Source: Streptomyces angustmyceticus
GTDB taxonomy: Bacteria; Actinomycetota; Actinomycetes; Streptomycetales; Streptomycetaceae
Direction: 5' to 3'
Length of the DNA: 64,000 bases
Assembly: GCF_019933235.1 (NCBI RefSeq)
Contig: NZ_CP082945.1
Span: forward strand, 806,001 to 870,000
The stretch's first letter is position 1. Each line of letters begins with the position of its first letter. A model generated the notes under the pieces. That model saw only the letters and a program-made list of their open reading frames with translations, was not told where the DNA came from and did no database searches. Below, piece after piece: positions 1-8,012 of this stretch. A program made the position numbers and the translations under genes.

Positions 1-1
1 C

Positions 2-814
2 ACCGTCGACGAACGGCACGGTCACCTCTACGCGCTGCAGCTGGTGGCGGGCGGGGTCCGGCTGGCGGGCGAGGAGCGGGCGCCGTCCCATGCGGAACGC
101 GTCGAGAACGGTGATCTGTGCCTGAACCGGCTCACCCTCGACGGCTCCGCGGCCGGCCACATGTACCTGAAGGGCTTCGGTCACGGCGGCTCGATCGGGC
201 TGGAGGAGTCCGCGGGCGGAGTCACCCTGTGGACGGAGTGGGACGCCAACCCGGCGTCCGGCTACGGGCGGGGCGTGTGCCGCTTCCGCTTCACGGACGG
301 CCGGGTACTGGAACACGGCAGCGACGGACTCCGCACCTACCACCCCGTCACCGGCTCCACCAGCAACTTCCCTGCCCTCGATGTGACGCACCGACAACTG
401 CTGCTGCGGTACAAGACGGGCGGCATACCGAGGTTCGCCCTGTACGACCTCGACCGGTTCCGGGCCCGGCAGTTCCTCCCGCTGGCCGACTTCCCCCAGC
501 CGGGTGCCGACCTCGACCTGCCCTTCCAGGGCATGGCCGTCTACGGCGACTACGCCTACCAACTCCTGGGCAGCGCCTACGGAACGGGCAATCCGGCGTC
601 CTCGGGCGGCAACACCCGGCTCTACCGCATCGGCCTGCGGACCGGGCGGGTGGTGTGGCAGCAGGTGGAGCGGACGGCTCCGGGGCTGTCCCCGCGCGAG
701 CCGGAGGGCCTGGCCGTGCTGCGGAGCGGTGGCACGCCGCGGCTGTGCCTGGGGTTCGTCGAGGGCCCCGCGGGAAGTCGCACTTTCCGCCTGTACGACA
801 AGGCGCTCAGCTGA
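2..814 (+). CDS. Partial TagC/phage-tail-like beta-propeller protein, 3' end
   Basis: The reading frame is open from the left edge, so the N-terminus lies outside the window; 270 residues remain. The sequence alternates aromatic and glycine-rich strands (GHMYLKGFGHGGSIGLEE, TLWTEWDA, LYRIGLRTGRVVW). This resembles proteins annotated in Streptomyces as teichoic acid biosynthesis protein C or P68 receptor-binding/TagC-like beta-propeller. No catalytic motif is visible. The family assignment rests on remembered sequence character, so the role (surface glycan or carbohydrate binding) is inference. It is followed by 154 bp without a gene. Confidence 0.6.
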   Translation, partial: TVDERHGHLYALQLVAGGVRLAGEERAPSHAERVENGDLCLNRLTLDGSAAGHMYLKGFGHGGSIGLEESAGGVTLWTEWDANPASGYGRGVCRFRFTDGRVLEHGSDGLRTYHPVTGSTSNFPALDVTHRQLLLRYKTGGIPRFALYDLDRFRARQFLPLADFPQPGADLDLPFQGMAVYGDYAYQLLGSAYGTGNPASSGGNTRLYRIGLRTGRVVWQQVERTAPGLSPREPEGLAVLRSGGTPRLCLGFVEGPAGSRTFRLYDKALS

Positions 815-968
815 CATGTCGCGTTCGGCGCGTACGGGGTGTCGTCGGCCGCCACGCGTGGGTACACATTCCGCCATCCGGGAGGAAACAGACCTCCGGA
901 CCGCCGGTCGGGACCGCAGAGGCGACCGCTCCCGGGGCGGAGGCAGGTGGTAAGGGGAGGCGCACACG

Positions 969-1871
969 GTGTCCCACTGGCGGCCGCTGCCCGGCACACT
1001 CGATACCCACGCGCAACGCCTGACGGAGGAGTTGCGCGTACTCAAGGAACGGACCGGGCTCAGCCTCGACGGGCTGGCCAGGAAAACCCCGTACAGCAAG
1101 TCCGCCTGGCACCGCTACCTCAACGGCGAGAAACTGCCGCCGCGCAGCGCGGTGGTGGCTCTCGGCCAGGTGGCGGGCGCGGATCAGGAACGGCTGCTCG
1201 CGGCGTACGAGGCCGCGTACCGGGCCCGGACCGCGCCCGCCCCCGTTTCCGCGGCGGCCACCGCACCCCCAACTCCCCCGGCTCCCCCGGCCCCTGTCCC
1301 GGCGGAGCGGACCGGACCCGTCCGGAGGATCCTGCGCTGCGCCGGGGTGCTGCGGACCGCCGGTGCGCTGGTGGCGCTGACGGCGCTGGTGGCGACCATG
1401 GGGGCGGCGGCCTCGATCGTGCAGCTTCCCGCGCGGGCCGAGCGGACGGACGAACACGCCTCCGCCGCATGCCACGGCCATCGCTGCCAGGGGCGGTATC
1501 CGTGGCGGTTCGGCTGCAATCGCGACGCGCGCGCGGAGAGCACCCATGTCGGCACCACCTACACCGTGCGGCTCCGCTTCAGTCCGTCGTGCGGCACCGT
1601 CTGGTCGGAGGTGCAGCCACGCTCCGGCGGCGCGCAGAAAGTGTCGATCTGGGTCGGCCGGGACGCGCGGCTCACCTCCCACCCCCGCGGCCGTGAGGGG
1701 CTGGCCGTCAGCCCCATGCTGGCCACGTCGGACCTGGGGCAGGCGGTGGCGTGCGCGAAGGTGACGGACCGGGTGGCCTGCACGGGCGCCGTCGAGCTCA
1801 CCGCCCCGGTCCACCACACGGACGGTGACGGCTTCCCGGGGCCCGCGTTCGTCGAGCGGGTGATGCGGTGA
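969..1871 (+). CDS. Membrane-anchored XRE regulator with DUF2690 domain
   Basis: A 300-residue protein starting at GTG behind a good ribosome binding site (AGGGGAGG). Residues about 14-75 form an XRE-type helix-turn-helix of the Streptomyces kind (LKERTGLSLDGLARKT, SKSAWHRYLNGEK). A Pro/Ala linker (90-115) leads to one membrane segment (about 127-151) and a C-terminal DUF2690 domain with CHGHRCQG and further cysteines, expected outside the membrane. Known members share this DNA-binding, membrane, external Cys-domain layout, but their signal is unknown. I infer a one-component transmembrane sensor; a DNA target is not visible. Confidence 0.85.
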   Translation: MSHWRPLPGTLDTHAQRLTEELRVLKERTGLSLDGLARKTPYSKSAWHRYLNGEKLPPRSAVVALGQVAGADQERLLAAYEAAYRARTAPAPVSAAATAPPTPPAPPAPVPAERTGPVRRILRCAGVLRTAGALVALTALVATMGAAASIVQLPARAERTDEHASAACHGHRCQGRYPWRFGCNRDARAESTHVGTTYTVRLRFSPSCGTVWSEVQPRSGGAQKVSIWVGRDARLTSHPRGREGLAVSPMLATSDLGQAVACAKVTDRVACTGAVELTAPVHHTDGDGFPGPAFVERVMR

Positions 1872-1914
1872 GGCGACCGGCCGGATGAGGTCCGCGTGCC
1901 GGCGCCGAATGCTC

Positions 1915-1951
1915 TGCGGCGCGACGCGGTTCCCGCCGCGCCGGCGCCGCA
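1915..1951. terminator. Stem-loop between convergent genes
   Basis: TGCGGCGC (1915-1922) pairs perfectly with GCGCCGCA (1944-1951), and GC-rich partial pairing continues inside the loop. It sits 43 bp after the XRE gene and 21 bp after the MarR gene, so it could end both transcripts. There is no T-run, as is usual in streptomycetes. Confidence 0.45.
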
Positions 1952-1972
1952 GGGCCGTATGCGGTCCGCTCC

Positions 1973-2416
1973 TCAGCCGAACGGGCCGTCGACCGTGAAG
2001 CGGCGCAGCCGGCGGGCGAACGCCTCGGCCTCGCCGGCCGGCCATGAGGACAGGCTCGCCATGATGTGGGCGGCCAGCCGCGACCGCAGTTCGGCCACCG
2101 CGCGTTGCCCCTCTTCGGTGAGCACCAGCAGGTGTGCGCGCCGGTCGGCGGGGTCGGGCTCGCGCCGGACGATGCCGGCGGCCTCCAGCCGTGAGGCGCG
2201 GCGGGTGACGCCGGAGCGGTCGACTCCCACGTCGGGAGCCAGGTCGGCCGCGCTGCGGGGCCCGGTCCGGGCCAGTGCGCTGAGTACCGGGTAGGTCAGT
2301 TCGTCCACCGCCTCCCCCATGCCCTCGGTGAGCTGCTGGTGCAGCTGGGTGCGCGTGGTGCGCCTGAGCAGGATGCCCAGCGCGTCGGCGATCTCATGTC
2401 CTACTTCGTTGTCCAC
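1973..2416 (-). CDS. MarR family transcriptional regulator
   Basis: 147 residues from GTG at 2416 (VDNEVGHEIADAL). The winged helix-turn-helix is clear: PRSAADLAPDVGVDRSGVTR is the recognition region and the wing carries DPADRRAHLLVLTEEG, with the DxRxxxxxLT pattern of MarR proteins. It is divergent from the SnoaL-like gene at 2514. Two identical palindromes lie between them, one over its own promoter, so autorepression and repression of the neighbour, relieved by a small ligand, are likely. A -10-like TATTCT (2423-2428) ends 7 nt before the start, so the mRNA may be leaderless. Confidence 0.9.
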   Translation of the reverse strand: MDNEVGHEIADALGILLRRTTRTQLHQQLTEGMGEAVDELTYPVLSALARTGPRSAADLAPDVGVDRSGVTRRASRLEAAGIVRREPDPADRRAHLLVLTEEGQRAVAELRSRLAAHIMASLSSWPAGEAEAFARRLRRFTVDGPFG

Positions 2417-2428
2417 CCCACCAGAATA

Positions 2429-2445
2429 GCGTGCGCCGCGCACGC
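2429..2445. promoter_or_regulatory. MarR operator, copy 1
   Basis: A 17-bp perfect inverted repeat, GCGTGCGC-C-GCGCACGC. It lies just upstream of a TATTCT -10 element for the marR-type gene, in the usual -35/-10 spacer. The same sequence recurs 41 bp away, centre to centre. Confidence 0.75.
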
Positions 2446-2454
2446 TTCTGCTGC

Positions 2455-2460
2455 TACAGT
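2455..2460 (+). promoter_or_regulatory. Candidate -10 element of the SnoaL-like gene
   Basis: TACAGT fits the streptomycete TANNNT -10 pattern and lies 53 bp before the start codon, between the two MarR operators. No good -35 hexamer is visible; operator copy 1 occupies that place. Confidence 0.4.
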
Positions 2461-2469
2461 GCAGGAGAC

Positions 2470-2486
2470 GCGTGCGCGGCGCACGC
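2470..2486. promoter_or_regulatory. MarR operator, copy 2
   Basis: GCGTGCGC-G-GCGCACGC, the reverse complement of copy 1 and equally palindromic. Its centre is 41 bp (about four helical turns) from copy 1, so two dimers would sit on the same DNA face. It lies downstream of the -10 element, inside the probable leader of the SnoaL-like gene. Confidence 0.75.
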
Positions 2487-2513
2487 ACTTCATTTCGTGT
2501 GGAAGGAACTCCC

Positions 2514-2906
2514 ATGACTCGCACCGGCATCGAGACCGCCCTGAACGACCTGCTCTTCAACCGCGACCTCACCCTGCAGGAGGCCGCCGACCGCCACTTC
2601 GCCCCGGAGTACCGCCAGCGCACGGACGGCGAATGGGCCGACCGCGCCGAGTTCCTCGACCACATCGGCCACCTGCGCACCGTGGTCCGCGACGGCCGCG
2701 TCGAGGTGCACGACGAGCTGTACGACGGCAGCAGGTACGCCGACCGGCACACCTGCCACATCACGAAGACGGACGGCTCGACCGTGAGCATGGAGGTCTA
2801 CGTCTTCGCCGATCTCGCGCCCGACGGCCGGTTCCAGCGCATCGAGGAGACCACGCTGATGCTCCGGGGCTCCGACGCCGACCGGAACCTCGGCAGCGCC
2901 CGCTAG
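2514..2906 (+). CDS. SnoaL-like / NTF2-fold protein
   Basis: 130 residues from ATG with GGAAGGA nine bases upstream. The pattern (ALNDLLFNRDLTLQEAADRHFAPEYRQR, then YADRHTCHITKTDGS and VYVFADLAPDGRFQRIEETT) fits the NTF2-like cone fold of SnoaL-type proteins, which bind small hydrophobic molecules or act as isomerases or hydrolases. No specific active site can be read. It is divergent from the MarR gene and under its twin operators, so it probably handles a compound sensed by that regulator. Confidence 0.75.
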   Translation: MTRTGIETALNDLLFNRDLTLQEAADRHFAPEYRQRTDGEWADRAEFLDHIGHLRTVVRDGRVEVHDELYDGSRYADRHTCHITKTDGSTVSMEVYVFADLAPDGRFQRIEETTLMLRGSDADRNLGSAR

Positions 2907-2939
2907 GCGATGCCGTCACCTTCCCGTCCGCCCCGCGGC

Positions 2940-2979
2940 GCCAGGCCCCTCGTCCCCGCCGGCGGGGGCGTGGCCTGGC
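2940..2979. terminator. Bidirectional terminator
   Basis: GCCAGGCC (2940-2947) pairs with GGCCTGGC (2972-2979), and a second internal palindrome CCCCGCCGGCGGGG strengthens the stem. It lies between the convergent SnoaL-like and SpoIIE genes. Confidence 0.65.
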
Positions 2980-3006
2980 CCGGCGGGCGGCGGGCGGCGG
3001 CTGCGG

Positions 3007-4140
3007 TCAAAGCCGCCGGGCCAGGAGGTCCTGTACCGGCAGGGGGCGGTGGAGCGCGAGGAGGGCCTGGTCGTCCTGGGGGGCGCCGCCGCTGTGGCGG
3101 CTGACGTCGTGGGCCAGCAGGTCGAGGACCGTCGAGGGGTCAGGGAAGTGGCCGGTCTGGCGCATATAGGACTGCGTCATGCGGGGGACGCGCTCGGCGG
3201 GGTCGTAGAAGGCGCCGGTGGGGTCACGGGCCTCGGTGACACCGTCGGTGAAGCACAGCAGCATCGCCCCGGGCGGAAAGGTGTGCGTCTCCACGGGCGA
3301 GGTCCAGGACCCCAGGGAGGCGATGCCCAGCGGCGGCGCTTCCTCCGCCGGAGCCAGTGCGCGCGCCCTGCCGTCCGTATAGAGCAGCAGGGGGGCGGGG
3401 TGGCCGCGGTTGACGATCCGGACCTGGCTCAGGTCGTCGGAGAACTCGACGATCAGGGCCGTGGTGAATCCCTCGGTCGCGTCCAGGCCCTCCCGGCGCT
3501 GGCTCTCGCGCAACAGGGCCTCCTCCATGCAGTCCACCAGGGCGGGCAGATCGGCTTCGTGGTCGGCCGCGTAGCGGAAGACCCCGATGTCGACACTGAC
3601 CGCCGTGACGGCGGACAGGCCCTTGCCCCGCACGTCGCCGACCATGGCGCGCACCCCGTACGGCGTCTCCTGCATTACGTAGAGGTCGCCGCCGATCAGC
3701 GCCATGTCCTCGGCCGGCACATAGCGGGCGGCGATCCGCAGGTCCCCCAGCCGGCTCGGGGGCGTGGGCAGCACGGCACGCTGGGCCACCTCCGCGGCGT
3801 AGCGTGCCCGGTTCGCGCTCACGTGCTGGGAGCGCAGGGACCGGTTCAGGCCGACGGCCAGCACGGTGACGGCGGCCAAGGTGATCTGGACGGCTGCGTC
3901 GCCCTGCCAGTTGTAGGTTCCGTCGACGAAGGCCAGGCCCGTCTGCACCGCCATCGCCGCCACGCCGATGCCGACGATGCCCCACGGGGTGAGCAGCGAG
4001 ACGGCTGCCACCGGCGCCACGGCCAGCAGGGGGGCGGAGGAGACCGCGCGAGGCGTCAGCACATCCACCAACGCCGCCAGAGCAATCACCACCGCGGGAA
4101 CCCAACGGCGTACCCGTGACCACACCGGCAACACCCTCAT
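3007..4140 (-). CDS. Membrane-anchored PP2C-type phosphatase (SpoIIE family)
   Basis: 377 residues from ATG at 4140 (MRVLPVWSR). An N-terminal membrane domain of about four helices (WVPAVVIALAALVDVL; PLLAVAPVAAVSLLTPWG; AVQITLAAVTVLAVGL) is followed by a PP2C phosphatase of the RsbU/SpoIIE type. Its metal-binding segments are IGGDLYVM, VGDVRGKG and FTDGVTE, with a DDQALL tail. Known members dephosphorylate anti-anti-sigma factors. The membrane part resembles those of many Streptomyces PP2C proteins and no sensor ligand is recognisable. It stands alone, with no partner STAS or kinase gene adjacent. Confidence 0.88.
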   Translation of the reverse strand: MRVLPVWSRVRRWVPAVVIALAALVDVLTPRAVSSAPLLAVAPVAAVSLLTPWGIVGIGVAAMAVQTGLAFVDGTYNWQGDAAVQITLAAVTVLAVGLNRSLRSQHVSANRARYAAEVAQRAVLPTPPSRLGDLRIAARYVPAEDMALIGGDLYVMQETPYGVRAMVGDVRGKGLSAVTAVSVDIGVFRYAADHEADLPALVDCMEEALLRESQRREGLDATEGFTTALIVEFSDDLSQVRIVNRGHPAPLLLYTDGRARALAPAEEAPPLGIASLGSWTSPVETHTFPPGAMLLCFTDGVTEARDPTGAFYDPAERVPRMTQSYMRQTGHFPDPSTVLDLLAHDVSRHSGGAPQDDQALLALHRPLPVQDLLARRL

Positions 4141-4397
4141 CAGGCCATTCTGCCCTCCCAACCGCCCCACCACAGCCGAGCGGAGATGGGCGGCCGTCCG
4201 ACGGGCCCAAACGACCGGCGTCACCAGGCAGGCGGCGGCCTGCCCCGTGCACCCCTGCGGCGCGGCCATCCACCTTGTGAAGCAGGTCACACGGCCGGAC
4301 TGTCACGCTCTCCCGGTGCGAGGTGTCTCGATGGCCGGCCGAAGAGAGGAGCCGCGCGTGATGCCCGGATACCGACGCACGGGGGCGGGGACGGGTC

Positions 4398-4687
4398 ATG
4401 GCTGAGGACGTCTTCACCGAGCACCGTCGACCCTGAACCGGGCCGAACGCGCGGTCTTCGTGCTGCACGACGTGTTCGGCTTCGCCCATGGCGAGACCGC
4501 CGCCTCGATCGGCAAGGCCGGGACCGCCGTCCGGCAGATCACCCATCGCGCCCGCCGGCACGTGCAGGCGCGGCGTCGTCGCTTCCAGCCCGACTCCGCC
4601 GCCGCCCGCCGCCCGATCACGGGCCGCGCCGAGGTCGCCCGGTTCGTCCTCGGCGTGCTCCGTACGACGACCGCCACCTCTGGCTGA
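4398..4687 (+). pseudogene. Decayed ECF41/SigJ-type sigma factor gene
   Basis: ATG at 4398 opens MAEDVFTEHR, a typical SigJ-like N-terminus, but hits a stop after 12 codons. In another frame, from about 4433, a clear sigma region 4 follows (LNRAERAVFVLHDVFGFAHG, then TAVRQITHRARRHVQARRRR). After a short linker it runs into a shred of the C-terminal SnoaL-like domain (RRPITGRAEVARFVLG) and stops at 4687. Sigma region 2 and half of the SnoaL domain are missing, by deletion plus frame change. It cannot encode a working sigma factor. Confidence 0.75.
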
Positions 4688-4890
4688 TCGGCTGGTTCCG
4701 GGAACGCATCACCCACTACGACCCGTCGTACGCCACCGAGTACCGCGTCGAGCGGAGTCTGCCGCCGGCCCGGCACGAGCTGGGCCGTATGACGTTCACC
4801 GAGGTCGACGGCGGCACCCGGGTCCGCTGGACCACCCTCGCCGAGATCCCCCTCCCCGTGCTCGGCCCCCTGCTCACCCGGCGCCAGCCC
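4678..4890 (+). pseudogene. Fragment of an SRPBCC (polyketide cyclase-like) gene
   Basis: An open frame that overlaps the end of the sigma remnant, in a different frame, gives WLIGWFRERITHYDPSY, RHELGRMTFTEVDGGTRVRW and LPVLGPLLTR. This is a typical SRPBCC/polyketide cyclase pattern from mid-domain onward. The N-terminal third and any start codon are absent, and after about 4890 the frame turns into antisense sequence of the next gene. ECF41 sigma genes are often beside small enzyme genes like this, so one deletion may have removed parts of both. Confidence 0.6.
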
Positions 4891-4925
4891 CGGGGAGCGC
4901 GGCGGGGCGCCGGTGGCCGGGCCGG

Positions 4926-5795
4926 TCAGGAGGGCTCGCGGGTGGTCCCCGGGGCGGCCGGTCCGGGCAGGACGCGTTCCAGGGCCTCCCAGCCGACGTC
5001 CCGGGCGCGTGCGGCGGCTTCGGCGCGGCCGCCGCCGCGCAGGCCGAACAGCCGCTTGGCGACGAGGAGATAGGCGACCACCGCGATGTTGATCGCCAAG
5101 GTGAGGAGCTTGAGGGGCGAGACGCTCGCCGTCAGCCCGTAGACCTCGGGCACGAGCAGCAGCGTGGTGGCGACGAAGGTGAGGTACTCCGCCCAGCGCT
5201 TCGTGAACCACAGTCCGACGGCTTCCACGCCTTCGAGCAGCGCGTAGCAGGCCAGGATCACGCCGATCCACCAGAGCGTGGCGGATCGCACGGCGAAAGC
5301 CCGGCTCAGCTCGCCCAGCAGGCCGTGCCCCGATCCGCCGGGGCCGCCGATGCCGGTCTGCAGGTCGTCCATGACGCGGTAGAACGGCGCCCGCAGCCTG
5401 GCGCGCTCGTCGGCGAAGACCAGCACCCCGACGGCCAGCACGCCGAGCACCAGGAAGTGCAGCAGCCGGTCCAGCGCGATCAGCCGTAGTACGTAGCGGT
5501 CCCGCAGGGGCTTGCCGCGCAGCGGAAGGGCGATCTCGGCGCGGCCCGGCGGAACGCCCCGGGCCGGGTGCCGCGGCGGCCGCAGCGGCAGCCAGGCGTC
5601 GCAGCGCAGACAGCGGTGCCAGCGCAGCCCGTCCGCCGACGCGCGGACGAGGAGTGCGTCCTCGGGCCGTACGCGGGCGGCGTCGGTACCGACCAGATGG
5701 TGCCCGTGCAGACCGCAGCCGAGGAGCTCGTACCGCGGACGGCGCCGCCGCCCGCCGGCGCCGGGAGGCGGCAGCAGGTCCCGTTCCTCGGCCAT
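4926..5795 (-). CDS. DUF2127 family membrane protein
   Basis: 289 residues from ATG at 5795 with AAAGGCAGG upstream. The N-terminal 95 residues are soluble and include a zinc-ribbon-like pair of Cys pairs (LGCGLHGHH, HRCLRCDAWLPL). They are followed by four hydrophobic segments: LLHFLVLGVLAVGVLVFA, ATLWWIGVILACYALLEGVE, EYLTFVATTLLLVPEVY and LTLAINIAVVAYLLVAKRLF. The pattern ALLEGVEAVGLW is characteristic of DUF2127. Function unknown. It lies 71 bp upstream of nothing obvious to pair with and 71 bp downstream of the GNAT-AAA+ gene's stop, in the same direction. Confidence 0.8.
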   Translation of the reverse strand: MAEERDLLPPPGAGGRRRRPRYELLGCGLHGHHLVGTDAARVRPEDALLVRASADGLRWHRCLRCDAWLPLRPPRHPARGVPPGRAEIALPLRGKPLRDRYVLRLIALDRLLHFLVLGVLAVGVLVFADERARLRAPFYRVMDDLQTGIGGPGGSGHGLLGELSRAFAVRSATLWWIGVILACYALLEGVEAVGLWFTKRWAEYLTFVATTLLLVPEVYGLTASVSPLKLLTLAINIAVVAYLLVAKRLFGLRGGGRAEAAARARDVGWEALERVLPGPAAPGTTREPS

Positions 5796-5866
5796 GACCT
5801 GCCTTTCTGCCGTTCCTGGCTTCCTGTCGTGCCTGGTTTTCCGGGGTGTGGTGGCTCCCGTCCGCG

Positions 5867-7147
5867 TCACCCGCGGGCGTGGCGCTCGATGTCCTCCTGG
5901 AAGGCGGTGATCGCCTCGTTGGTGAGGGCGGGGCGGGTGTCGGCGATGGCGGCCAGGAAGTCCTCGGTGCCGGCGGGCCTGTCGTGGCGGTCGGCGACCT
6001 CGCGTTCGAACGCCGCGTGGGCGCCCTTTCGCGCGGCGAACTCGATGTCGGCGGGGGTGAACAGCTCGCTGGCCGCCACCAGCCGATGCAGCTCGACGCT
6101 GTCCGCGACGGGGCCGAGGTAGCGCTGCCAGATCGCCGCCCGCGCGGCCCGGTCGGGCGGGCCGACCGGGAGGACGTAGTCGAACCGGCCGGGCCGCAGG
6201 AACGCCGGGTCGAGGGAGCGCACGGAGTTGGTGGCGCAGATCAGCAGGCGGTCGTCGTGGTCGCGGAAGCCCGGAATCAGCTTCAGCAGTTCGTTGGTCA
6301 CCCCGTGACCGGGGTCGGCGACCCGACCCGACCGGATGCCGGCGATCTCCTCGACCTCGTCGATGAACAGCAGGACGCTGTCCAGCTCGGCCAGGTCCGC
6401 GAAGGTGTCCCGCAGCGAGGCCGCCAGCCCCCCGTCACCGGTCGCCGCGAGCCGGGAGGGGAAGAGCTCGACGAACGGCCACTCCAGACGGGAGGCGACG
6501 GCCTTGGCGAAGCTCGTCTTGCCGGTGCCCGGCGGGCCGAAGAGGATGACGGCCTTGGGCGGGGTGACCCCGTGCTTCTCGGCCAGCACGGGCTCGGCCA
6601 GCGGCAGGACGATCCGCCGCTCGATGGCCTCCTTCTCCCGCTCCATGCCCGACAGGTCGCTCCACAGCCCCGGGGGCATTACCCGCCCGCCGAGTTCGGC
6701 GAGCAGCCCCGCGTCACCGGCGCCGAGGTGGTCGACCTTCTCGTAGAAGAGGAGCCCGTCCTGTGCGCGGTAGCCGGAGTTCTCCAGGGCGGCGGTCCCC
6801 GTGGCCCCCGGGGCGAGCAGGGCACCGATCCGGGTCACGCCCCGCACCCGCAGGCGCCGCTCCAGTTCGGCGATCAGGGCGCTGCCGATTCCGCGGTTGC
6901 GCCAGCTTCCGGCCAGTGCCACCAGCGTGATCCAGGCCCGTTCGCCCTGGACCTGGGCCACCGCCATGCCCACCAGCTCCTGGCCGACCACCGCGACCAC
7001 GGCCGGTCCGCCGGAGCGGGCCACTGTCACGACCTCGGAGAGGGGGAACACCGCGGGCGATTCGTCCTGCTGCCGGTCCTGGTCCCAGATCTGGATCGCC
7101 CGGTCCAGGTCGTCGTCGTGGTAGTCCCGCAAACGCCACGTAGCCAC
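5867..7147 (-). CDS. GNAT acetyltransferase-AAA+ ATPase fusion
   Basis: 426 residues from GTG at 7147 (AAGGTG six bases before). Residues 1-150 form a GNAT domain: TWRLRDYHDDDLDRAIQIW opens it, and GSWRNRGIGSALIAELERR is the acetyl-CoA loop (R/Q-x-x-G-x-G/A). From about residue 170 comes an AAA+ module of the FtsH/Cdc48 class, with Walker A GPPGTGKTSFAK, Walker B LLFIDEVEE, sensor ICATN, arginine-finger region FLRPGRFDYVLPVG and a lid domain. It looks complete. Role unknown; a regulated acetyltransferase or an AAA+ remodelling factor with an acyl-sensing domain are both possible. Confidence 0.85.
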   Translation of the reverse strand: MATWRLRDYHDDDLDRAIQIWDQDRQQDESPAVFPLSEVVTVARSGGPAVVAVVGQELVGMAVAQVQGERAWITLVALAGSWRNRGIGSALIAELERRLRVRGVTRIGALLAPGATGTAALENSGYRAQDGLLFYEKVDHLGAGDAGLLAELGGRVMPPGLWSDLSGMEREKEAIERRIVLPLAEPVLAEKHGVTPPKAVILFGPPGTGKTSFAKAVASRLEWPFVELFPSRLAATGDGGLAASLRDTFADLAELDSVLLFIDEVEEIAGIRSGRVADPGHGVTNELLKLIPGFRDHDDRLLICATNSVRSLDPAFLRPGRFDYVLPVGPPDRAARAAIWQRYLGPVADSVELHRLVAASELFTPADIEFAARKGAHAAFEREVADRHDRPAGTEDFLAAIADTRPALTNEAITAFQEDIERHARG

Positions 7148-7347
7148 CGTCACCACCTTGCCGAAAGGCGGCCCCCACGTCTTACCGGCGCTCGGCCGTG
7201 CCCCCGGAGGCAGCCTGCCCTCATTGTCGGCGCCGCGAGGGGCTCCGGCGAGCCGGTCCGTCCCGGTGGGCGGACCCCGGCACCACGCGACGCGACGCCC
7301 TGCGGCCGCTCTCGATCCGGGGCGGTTCCACGGACCGGCCCGCTCGG

Positions 7348-7353
7348 TAGCGT
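7348..7353 (+). promoter_or_regulatory. Candidate -10 element of the kinase gene
   Basis: TAGCGT, a common Streptomyces -10 hexamer, ends seven bases before the GTG at 7361. That spacing would give a leaderless transcript, and no ribosome binding site is visible before that GTG. Confidence 0.4.
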
Positions 7354-7360
7354 GACCCCG

Positions 7361-7900
7361 GTGACGACGCCTTCCCCGACACGGCTCGTGGTGCTGCGCG
7401 GCAACAGCGCCTCCGGCAAGAGTTCCGTCGCCGCCGGGGTGCGCGAGCGCTACGGCCGGGGCCTCGCGCTGGTCGGGCAGGACAACCTCCGTCGCGTGGT
7501 GCTGCGCGAACGCGACATCGCCGGTGGCGCGAACATCGGCCTGATCGACCTGACCGTCCGGCACGCCCTGGAGCACGGCTTCCACGTCGTACTGGAAGGC
7601 ATCCTGTCCGTCGCGCACTACGGGGACATGCTCGCCGGGCTGCTCGCCGACCTTCCGGGGCGTACCCACTGCTTCTATCTGGACGTCCCCTTGGAGGAGA
7701 CCCTCACCCGCCACGCCACCAAGCCGATCGCCGACGCGGTCGGTGAGGCGGAGCTGCGCGCGTGGTACCGGCCGCTGGACCTGCTGCCCGGCGGCGTCGA
7801 AACGGTGATCCCGGCGACGAGTTCGCTGCCGGAGACGATCGACCGGGTGATGCGCGGGTCCGGCCTGGCGGAGTCGGCCGAGGCGCCGCCCGCCGGCTGA
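7361..7900 (+). CDS. P-loop kinase / zeta-toxin-like ATPase
   Basis: 179 residues. A perfect Walker A (LRGNSASGKSSVA) near the N-terminus is followed by VGQDNLRRVVLRERD, HGFHVVLEGILS and a lid-like RHATKPIADAVGEAELRAWY. These fit the small AAA/zeta-toxin-like kinases common in actinobacteria. The substrate cannot be read. Start chosen at the GTG at 7361 because a -10 element ends seven bases before it; GTG at 7352 is in frame and possible. It is divergent from the GNAT-AAA+ gene. Confidence 0.8.
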   Translation: MTTPSPTRLVVLRGNSASGKSSVAAGVRERYGRGLALVGQDNLRRVVLRERDIAGGANIGLIDLTVRHALEHGFHVVLEGILSVAHYGDMLAGLLADLPGRTHCFYLDVPLEETLTRHATKPIADAVGEAELRAWYRPLDLLPGGVETVIPATSSLPETIDRVMRGSGLAESAEAPPAG

Positions 7901-7943
7901 CCCGGCCGAGGGCCCGTCCATCCACTGAGCCGATCGGGCCCCA

Positions 7944-7975
7944 CGGCGGCCGGGCCCCACGGCGTCCGGCCGCCG
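7944..7975 (+). terminator. Terminator after the P-loop kinase gene
   Basis: CGGCGGCCGG (7944-7953) pairs perfectly with CCGGCCGCCG (7966-7975) over a 12-nt loop, 44 bp after the stop codon and before the iron box of the next gene. Confidence 0.6.
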
Positions 7976-8012
7976 CGGTGGCTGCGGACTACCCGAATCC
8001 GCATCACCTAAG

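Noticed and set aside
5846..7900. A 684-codon plus-strand frame antisense to the GNAT-AAA+ gene
   Set aside because: Only its last 180 codons are a real gene (7361-7900). The rest is the complement of a motif-rich minus-strand gene, a common artefact at this GC content.
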